From: Neurospora intermedia
Taxonomy: Eukaryota; Ascomycota; Sordariomycetes; Sordariales; Sordariaceae
Assembly: GCA_037102815.1 (NCBI GenBank)
Contig: BTPP01000002.1
Location: 4,464,001-4,528,000 of the forward strand
Direction: 5' to 3'
Length of the DNA: 64,000 nt
Shown here one piece after another: positions 56,387-64,000 of this stretch (its first letter is position 1; every line of letters begins with the position of its first letter). The notes under the pieces are model-generated. The model was given only the letters and a program-made list of their open reading frames with translations, ran no database searches and was not told where the DNA came from. Made by a program: the position numbers and the translations under genes.

Positions 56387-57139
56387 ATGGGTTCACCAGA
56401 GCTTGAGGAACATGGTAAAACCAGCATTCTCGTCATCGCCGGGGTCATTGGCCTTGGATTCTTTGTCTTCTTTATCAATCGTCGCCTGAACCAGCAGACA
56501 TTGAAACGATGCCGGGGTTCCCTGGAAAAGCGTGGCTGGATCAAGCCCGCTGAGACCGAGGAGGATCGACTGAAGAAACAGCATCAAACTCCCGTGGCTC
56601 TCAAGCCTCAGCAATCGGCCATTCCGGCCATTCTTAAGAAGCCAGAAAGAGCTCACAAAGCTCCAACCCACATCACAGCGAATGACCACCCAGACGATTC
56701 GAACTGTTGCTGCCAGGGCTCCGGGGCAAGCTGTAATCCCACATCCGTCAGAAGCTACCGTCTCGTATCCCTAGCACAGTCAGAGCCTTCGGCCTCTCCT
56801 AATACTGGAGTATCCAACTCGGCTCAGACCAGCTGGCCGTCTGTTGGCTCCTCCGTGCCCGGCCTTAATTCCGCCCCTGCGGCTCCTCAAGGAGCCGCCT
56901 GCCACGGTCGGCGCAGTCCATCCCGCTGCCATGACAACAACCACGCTATCAGAAGAAACGCAATAGATCACGGACAAGGTACCGGCACCGCTGTCTGGCT
57001 TGAGGTTTCCAACAGCGGCTCGGCGTCATCGCCGCCCCCAGAGGCTGTGCCCAAGGCAAAAGAAATCTTTCCGATCCTTTCAGTCCCGTCACAGGCCGTT
57101 AGTATTTCGAGCTTCAGCTCCAGTCCCACTCCCAAGTAA
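56387..57139 (+). CDS. Hypothetical single-pass membrane protein (250 aa)
   Basis: Single-exon frame from the ATG at 56387 (AAAAATGG context) to TAA at 57137-57139. The N-terminus has one transmembrane segment, SILVIAGVIGLGFFVFFINR, with acidic residues before it and basic residues after it (RRLNQQTLKRCRG), so the N-terminus should face out and the long tail the cytosol. The tail is Ser/Pro/Asn-rich and probably disordered, with a CCCQGSGASC cluster near residue 107 and a short basic HGRRSPSRCHDN stretch. I recognise no domain. The upstream leader (56300-56386) fits a promoter. It could be a rapidly evolving lineage-specific protein; a shorter or spliced form cannot be excluded. Confidence 0.62.
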   Translation: MGSPELEEHGKTSILVIAGVIGLGFFVFFINRRLNQQTLKRCRGSLEKRGWIKPAETEEDRLKKQHQTPVALKPQQSAIPAILKKPERAHKAPTHITANDHPDDSNCCCQGSGASCNPTSVRSYRLVSLAQSEPSASPNTGVSNSAQTSWPSVGSSVPGLNSAPAAPQGAACHGRRSPSRCHDNNHAIRRNAIDHGQGTGTAVWLEVSNSGSASSPPPEAVPKAKEIFPILSVPSQAVSISSFSSSPTPK

Positions 57140-58516
57140 GATCGGTTACCACCAAAGGGCTCGGAAGGTCGCGTTTGTTGTGTAAGTTGCATACACCGTA
57201 GCTCTCGTCTGCTCCGTCTCGGCAATGTCTGCTTGTCACTTGATTGCTGCTTCGATGTAATGTAATGGCTTGAGATGAGATGTGGTGGCTAACTCGCTTT
57301 GCCGATTGCGTCGAAGGAAACCAGAAACGGAGCAATGTAACACACCAAGTACTCAAAGATGACGTTCTTCTTAAAACCAAATACTCGGATCTAGCAGAGG
57401 CAACGAACGTGTCGATTCCCGATCGGTAGTCGTCATCGAAGAAAACCACCTGGAAGCGAACGAAGCGAGGCGATCTACTGCGTACACGTAATGCGGGACC
57501 CCAGAGCCTCGGCTCTTACTACCGAGCTGTCTCTCCCCCGCATACCAAGCCGTACTGGGGGGGGTTAAACTTCCCGAAGTCAAAAATGGCCCACGTCCGG
57601 TTCCAGGGCACCACGTACTGGATTTTTGACCTTCAGTTTAAACACACCATAGGTAACATGCATCGTTGGAATAGTTCTTGGCCCTTGGTCCCCTATTTTT
57701 TCAGTTCCCCTCCCCCTTCTCCGTCCGACTATATAGTACAAAGCACACGCAAGAAAGTTAGAAACACATAGATATGGGAGACAGAAACGTTGGAATACTG
57801 TTCGCGGCAAAAACAAGATACACGGGCTACCTAAGGTACCTACCTATCGTGGCTGCACATCGAATATGCAGAGAATGCGAACAGGTTGGCCTCTCTCCTA
57901 GGTCAGACGGAACCAAGATTGATGTTTGTAGTTAAAGTACATTGACTTCCCCCGCGAACTTGTTATGTAGCAGATGGAAGAAAATACCTAGACGCTATAC
58001 ACTGGCAAAGTAACATTTATGTTGTTCCTGATCTGGGACATGTCGCCCTTGAACACTGCCTGCATCTGATTCCCATCAACACAGCCAGGCTTCCCCAATA
58101 CAACCTCAGCTGAAGTCTCATATTAGGAAACTTGACGATAAACGCAGGTTTCCCTAGTAGCACCCACCCATCCGCCAGAGAATGTGTCAAATTCTCATCC
58201 CGGCTCAAAGCTAGTTTTTATGCACAGTCAGCTCCTATTCGAAAGCGCCGAGGCCGCTGACGACCGCAGAAATAAGTCATTTCTTATTCATGGGAGGTAA
58301 ACTTGGGGTGGTGATAAAGTAGGAGTGGTAACATTAGCTTCTACCTGCCTACAAACATCTATTACTGACATATGATCGTTCCCCTGCGCATGATTAAGAG
58401 CAGAGTCGTGAAAAGGGAGTATGTACAAAGGAATTTGCCATCCTTAAGCCACAACCATGCACAATTGGTTTTACGGCTATAGGCTGGAAAATTCAAAACT
58501 GCACTAACACATCAGC
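57140..58516. other. Intergenic region
   Basis: No gene was seen. There is a G run near 57557, a TACCTAAGGTACCTACCTATC palindrome-like patch at about 57829-57848, and the 5' flank of tRNA-Arg. Confidence 0.5.
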
Positions 58517-58589
58517 GCCCGGCTGGCGCAATCGGTAGCGCGCAAGACTTCTAATCTTGAGGCTGTGGGTTCGAGTCCCACGTTGGGCT
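58517..58589 (+). tRNA. tRNA-Arg (TCT)
   Basis: 73-base cloverleaf without an intron. The acceptor stem GCCCGGC pairs with GTTGGGC. D arm sequence is GCGCAATCGGTAGCGC, anticodon stem CAAGA pairs with TCTTG around loop CTTCTAA, and the T arm is GTGGG-TTCGAGT-CCCAC. Box A (TGGCGCAATCGG) and box B (GGTTCGAGTCC) promoter elements are intact, and a T run follows at once. The anticodon TCT reads AGA arginine codons. Confidence 0.96.
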
Positions 58590-58591
58590 GA

Positions 58592-58598
58592 TTTTTTT
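58592..58598 (+). terminator. Pol III terminator of tRNA-Arg
   Basis: Seven T residues three bases beyond the tRNA 3' end. Confidence 0.8.
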
Positions 58599-61438
58599 CT
58601 CTTTTGCTCTTTTCCTGATCTGTATTTTTGTTGTCATATGTTTTACCCTGTCTATTCTGTGCGTCCTTGTCGCACTTACTGTCATGTCTCGCAACTACCA
58701 CTGTGTTGTGAAAAGAACGAGTGTGGGTGGATGACTTTTCTGCTAACCTATTCTCAGGAACAGAATGAACGAGAAAGGCTGAATAGATACCTAATGTGCA
58801 CAAGTAAACCGGTCATGGATCTAGAACGGCAATGATCCTCATAAAGGGCGTAGACGATATAGCCCTTGGACGCTCAACTGCTGAGCTGACGATCTGAACC
58901 GCAATAACCGTTCTCAGGAAATGGCAACGACAACGTCGACGTTGGAATAGAGTGCTAACAAGGCCTGGATAAGCGAGGTTTAGTGGCTCCGCCTCCGCGT
59001 GGGGCACTTGGCTCTTGCTCCAACAGCCAAGAAGAATGGCCCGGCACGCTTGGTTAGAGCCTAGCAGTGTGCTAGACTGCGTCTTATTTCCATGTTCTTT
59101 GGGTTCTCTCAAAAGTATGTGCTCGAAGTGGTACCATGAGACTTGCATGACTATAACACCTAAAATATTACTGATATAAAGGTGCGGTGTGTCTAGGAAT
59201 GGTGTCTCGACTTGCGGGGTAGAAAGGATAACTGGACCATGGGCAGTTGGTTCCTTATAGGAGTAATAGCTTTGGGGATGTAGGTATGTCACTTAAGACT
59301 TGATAGAGGTAGGTGTCCGACAAGACACTCCAACTTGGTGAACGAAGATTGTGTCCATCGGGTACCATATACCTAGAGGTAGGGAAAGGGATGCAACCGC
59401 GCTGGCGATTTGGTTACTCAGATCAGCCGCTCTAGATATTTCCTTTCGTGCCAGCATGTCGCGTCGCACTGAACGCCCGAGTAACCGCAAAGGGAATGTG
59501 CCAAAATCATCTTATCAGGCGCCCTGAGGCCGTCATTTATTGGGGCGCAGGATAAGGTCTTGAAAACGCGACGGCACGTGCTTGTTAAACTGCAAGATGA
59601 ATGTTAGGCGACAGAAGAGTCTGTAAAGAAAAGAAAAAAGGGGAAGAAATGAAAGAAGATAAAAGTGATACAAGGAGGATGAAAAGGTCGCCGACGTTGC
59701 AATGTGGGACGCGCACGAGAAAACTGGAGTTACTTCAATTTGGAACCTCAGGGGGGTGGGTGTTAGTGCGTAGCGCTAGCGGGAGGGGCAGGGGGCAGGG
59801 CGGGGGCCAGGCCAGGCACGCCCGCGGGTTGATTGTCGCATAGCTCGACGACACCTAACTGTTGCATGGATGAAACTCACGCGCAAATCATCACACTTCA
59901 TATTAGCACGATGTTGAACGTTATCAGTCGATCTGTTCATATAAACACGCTCCTTGAATAATGTGAGGGCGATATAATGGAATCGGAAGGTTGAGGGGCA
60001 ACCGGTTGGCGAAAAGGGTTTTCATGCGCTGAACAGTTGAGCTTAAAAGCACGGCCCTATACCCAACTGTGATGTAAGCAATTTCATCATAGGGCTTAGC
60101 AACTAAGGCAAGTCGGATCCCGGCTAATCATTGGATGCAGGACACAACCATGGAAAACCCGTCCTCCAATCGCGCTACTGGAGAGGGAAGGCGAGGCCTC
60201 TTTCTGACGCGGTGATCCCGAGTAGACGGTTCTCACTGCCGGCATACGGCTCTGCAACGATTGCAAGCGTACAGGCGTACAGCCAAGGGATGACGTCTCT
60301 TGGAATGCAGCGTAATGGTCTTGTTGACGGCACGGGCCAGTGGCCGATGGCGACCATTTTTGCTGCCTCCATTTTGCATCGCGAAGCCTGCCCTTGTTAG
60401 ATGATAGCAGCGCATGGTGAGCTCTAGGGTACGGTCTGGTCCTATAGAATGTATGGTACACTACGACATTGGTGGGTTGCATCTTCTCGGACAGGAAATT
60501 GTCTCAGTCACATCCCCCAGCCGCCACTATCACTAACTCAAAGATTCACAGCCAATCCAATCTAACGCATATTCATTCCCATGTTCATCATACTACTTCA
60601 GCCCCGGTCACCATTACGTTGAGATGCATGACCCATAACACCGCTCGGATCGCTTGCGGGATATGATAAGGAATGAGATGTGCGTCCTGATTTTACGCCG
60701 TTCGCGCCTCCAAGTTTGTCTCTGCCACAGCATCTGATATCGAATTCCCGTACCCCCATTTACTCAAACATTTCGTCCAATCCACAGGTTGCGACCAGGG
60801 GTTTTGCTCGATGGTAGGGATTGCTTGTCTTGATGTTGGCAATCGGTCTTTGCAGAATCAGTGGATTTCCCTTGTCGGGGAAGAACCGGGGAAGAACCTG
60901 AGACGACCTCTGTCCACTGTGACTGGTCGATTACGGGACAATGATCGGTCCAGAATCGAAACCCTCTTCGAAATTCAATTCCTTCTCGTCCGCACCATTT
61001 TACGATGTAGTACTTGGGATGGAAGAGTGGTTTGCTTGCCGGATGATTGGTGGCTGGCAGGCACGCCCCTGTCAATCTGGCTTCCTCGAGGGAACAAATC
61101 ACCGCGACATTGAGGCATTCCCAGGGAGCCAGGGTGATCTTTGCAACAGACGCGCGACCGGGCAAGTGATAAGCTTGATAGCCAAACAGGGACCCGGCGG
61201 GGGGGAAGAGAATTGGTGATGTCTTCGGCCTTTTGTTCCTCCTCCGCATCTTCATCAGTCCATCATCGACCCTGAGGGCGCCACTTTTTTTGTTCTCCCT
61301 TCCCTCCTCTCGCGACTTTGGTCCTTGATTCACTCGCTCCCATCCTCTACTCGCCAACTCTCGCCGCTATTATCGTCGCGTTTCCTTACAGTTGATGCCA
61401 CTCGCTTCAAGGGCTGCAGACTGGTGCACCTGCCCGTG
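58599..61438. other. Long intergenic region
   Basis: About 2.8 kb without a supported gene. The longest open frame (58813-59292, minus) has no recognisable motif. CTAGAGGTAGGG occurs at 59373, and the right end is the CT-rich promoter and 5' UTR of the glycosyltransferase. Confidence 0.45.
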
Positions 61439-62897
61439 ATGATCGCCAAGTTGGTATCGCCGTTGGGCTCTCCCAAGTTGGCTGCCACAACGGCGCAATT
61501 CCGAAATCGTTTGCCGACCCAATTTCGGCGCGGCGCGCCTCTTTACATCGCGGTTGTCGTTTTCGTTCTTTTCCTTTTGAACGTAACACTCTTTCACTCA
61601 GGTGTCCAAGACACAACCTTCGTTCTCCCTCACGTCGCGACCAAGCATAATATTCCCAAGTACACGCGCGCCGAGTTTCCGCGAAAGATATGGCAGACTT
61701 GGAAAGTCAACCCGCTTGCGTTTGAGCAACGCGATCTCGACACCGCGCGGTCCTGGGTGGGACAGAACCCCTCGTACCGATACGAAGTTCTGACCGACAG
61801 CAATGACATGCAGTACGTCGAGTGGCATTTCGGCCCCGACGGATTCAACCGACCCGATATCGTCAACTTTTACCGAAGCGTCAAGGCTGCAATTGTCAAG
61901 GCCGATCTCTTGCGATACCTAGTCATGTACGCCGAGGGCGGTCTTTATGCCGACATCGATGTTGAAGCCCTCAAGCCGCTTTCGAAATTTGTGCCGGAGC
62001 GGTACGACGTGGCCGATATTGATATGGTCATTGGCGTCGAAATCGACGAGCCCGACTGGAAGAACCATCCCATTCTTGGACCCAAGTCGCGCTCGTTTTG
62101 TCAGTGGACTTTCATGTGCAAGCCGCAACTGCCAGTCATGATGAGGCTGATTGAGCAAATCATGACCTGGCTGAACGGGGTTGCTAAAGAGCAAGGTGTG
62201 CCGCTTGCCGAAGTCAAGCTCGATTTTGACCAGATCATCAGCGGAACAGGCCCCTCAGCCTTCACCAACGCCATCATCGCCGAGATGAACGATGCCAGCA
62301 AGAATCCGGGTAAACCGATCACCTGGGATACGTTCCACGATCTGGGGGAATCCAAGCTTGTGAGCCGCGTTTTGGTCTTGACGGTTGAGGCCTTTGCTGC
62401 TGGCCAGGGCCATTCCAACTCGGGCAACCATGACGCGCGCGCCGCCCTGGTAAAACACCACTACCACGCCTCGAATTGGCCCAGCCGACACCCGAGATAT
62501 AAACACCCAGCATACGGTGAGGTCGAACAGTGTAACTGGGTTGATGAATGTGTCAAGAAGTGTAAGCTGGAGTTTATATCCCCAGATTATGTTTTCCCGA
62601 CAAGTTCAGCTGACATGTTATATAGGGGACGAAAACGTTGCCGCCTGGGGCAAACTTTCGGAAGCCGAGCAGAAGAGCATTCTCGCCGAGAAGGAACGAA
62701 AAGAAAAGGAGCGTGAGGAACAGCGGAAGAAGGAGGAAGAGGAGCGCAAAAAGAAGGAAGAGGAGGACCGTAAGAAGAAAGAAGAAGAAGACAGGAGAAA
62801 AAAGGAAGAAGACGAGGCGAAGGCAGCTAAGGAAAAGGCAGCCAAGAAGAATGCCGGTAAAGGGAACGAGAAGGCGGCAAAGGACAACAAACCTTAG
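61439..62897 (+). CDS. GT32/Och1-like glycosyltransferase with charged C-terminal coil
   Basis: Golgi-type II membrane glycosyltransferase of 464 residues in two exons (61439-62561, 62626-62897). The 64-base intron (GTAAGC, CAGCTGACA branch, ATATAG) joins CVKK to WDENVAAWGKLSEAEQ. From the ATG at 61439 a short basic cytosolic part (TQFRRG) is followed by one membrane anchor, APLYIAVVVFVLFLLNVTLF. The catalytic region has the family order FPRKIWQTWK, KADLLRYLVMYAEGGLYADI with the DxD metal-binding motif (DID, at about residues 171-173), and the later TGPSAFTNAI block. This is the DXD sugar-binding domain (Gly_transf_sug) found in alpha-1,6-mannosyltransferases such as Och1. The last 85 residues are almost entirely Lys/Glu/Arg, probably a long single helix. 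The donor is likely GDP-mannose by family; the acceptor is unknown. Confidence 0.9.
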
Positions 62898-64000
62898 GAA
62901 TGGTTCTGATGTTCTCTTGCCTGCTTCATTCGCTCTTTGAGTCTGGTTGTCAAACTGTTGGTTGTAGAGAGGCTATGTCTGGGACTTGGACGGTACAACC
63001 TCTTGTCTTCGGTGCGCTACCGTACGACGAGGATACTAGACACCCACTGCCAAAGAGACGGGAGTCTTCCGCGCCAGCCAAATCCCCAGTGGGTTTCTCC
63101 AATCGGTGCATAATGCGGTCATGTATTTTACGACGAAGAAAAGTATTGTATAGTTCGGATGTCATGATGTAAAAGCCCAGTGACCGGCAGTCTGGACTTT
63201 GAGCGGCGTTGCGGGAGACATGACGGGATGGATTAGTCGGTATGTACGGTATATATGATCAAGGTAAACAACCATGGTCTGGCTTTGAGAGATGTTAGCC
63301 AAATTATACCCTAATCTCGTGTCAGTGGTGATTCTGGATGTGGAAGGGGGAAAAAACGGCAGCATACCGGTAAGGCGATCGAGAACTCGCCATATGTCTC
63401 GATCCCCACGGCCAAGGAGTCGGACTGGCTTGGTTGAGTAGCAGAGAGTGAGCAGAATTCAGCGCTCCATAGATTTCGACGCATTCACATCAGACGAGTG
63501 ATTTTTGCTGGTTCCTGGGTGGGTTCCAGGTTTGGTTGAGAGATGCTGATGTATGTATGTGGCAGGTGCGGCCAACACAGATGTCGAGTGCGGGGAATGC
63601 ATCACGGCGGGGCCCGGGGACCGTGACCTCTGCCGCTTCCGGGAAAAAAACCGACTTGCGCCTGCCACCCAGCAACACTGTAACGTTCATGGCAGCAATC
63701 TGGACTGATGGGAAGGCGAAGTTTTGACGAGGCAGAAATATCAGCCACGGATCCAGCAAATCGAGCATGCACAGCGTCGATGAATCCCGCAATTGACTGG
63801 ATTTCAGTCATCCATGCACCATGCTCAATTATGTGGTTGACACAAGCTCTCTCACTCGACGTACACGAAAGTGCTCGGGGTATCGATTTTCGGATTAACG
63901 TATTAGATAGTCCCCTGCTGATGTAAAATGATAGTCTATTCTTGTTTCAGTGTTCTTCCGACCTCCTTCTTGGGTCGATGTACCCGAGTAGTCATGTGTG
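62898..64000. other. Intergenic region at the right edge
   Basis: 3' side of the glycosyltransferase and DNA running off the window. Short open frames only; none is supported. Confidence 0.5.

Noticed and set aside
58840-58900. Possible tRNA-like GCTCAGCAGTTGAGC hairpin on the minus strand
   Set aside because: Only a D-arm-like piece is present; no acceptor, anticodon or T arm can be folded around it.
1-64000. CRISPR arrays, dispersed 5S rRNA genes and intact retroelements
   Set aside because: I looked for regularly spaced repeats, the conserved 5S internal sequence and long repeat-flanked coding elements and found none; CRISPR would not be expected in a fungus.

Overview
The window is nuclear DNA of a filamentous ascomycete, most likely Neurospora or a close relative in the Sordariaceae. 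Genes are split by short (about 58-112 base) introns with GT..AG ends and CTAAC/CTGAC branch sites. Intergenic spaces are long, full of triplet, poly-A and TACCTA-type simple repeats, and hold single dispersed tRNA genes. The GH7 cellobiohydrolase at 52499-54183 matches, as I remember it, Neurospora cbh-1 almost residue for residue.

Layout. Left third (1-25 kb): three Zn2Cys6 transcription factors (1310-4691 +, 17039-19378 -, 21361-24419 +; the last two divergent), a small cysteine-rich secreted protein (5058-5598 -), a decayed sedolisin protease (7640-9301), a small two-exon protein (9675-10178 +), and an odd gene whose frame is cut by one in-frame TAG (12727-13713). Middle (25-42 kb): a large conserved fungal protein with a TPR-like segment (25245-28132 -), two secreted proteins (29412-30161 -, and an S1/P1 nuclease at 30792-31783 -), a MITE-like inverted-repeat element (34075-34373), a pair of tandem paralogous secreted proteins (34595-35468 and 36107-36754), a broken NRPS remnant (37589-39774) and a purple acid phosphatase (41262-42836 +). 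Right third (43-64 kb): an MFS transporter, a six-exon membrane protein, an NAD(P)-binding protein, an intron-bearing tRNA-Glu(CTC) next to one copy of a diverged direct repeat, the GH7 cellobiohydrolase, a single-pass membrane protein, tRNA-Arg(TCT), and a GT32/Och1-like glycosyltransferase with a highly charged tail.

How they fit together. No operon-like pathway is visible. The recurring theme is secretion for saprotrophic growth: cellulose (GH7-CBM1), nucleic acid (S1/P1 nuclease) and phosphate-ester (purple acid phosphatase) scavenging, plus several small secreted proteins of unknown role. The stretch at about 30-40 kb is the most accessory-looking: small secreted paralogs, a MITE-like element and a dead NRPS lie together. 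Exon models were built by eye from splice signals and reading frame; functions come from motif recognition, with no database search.
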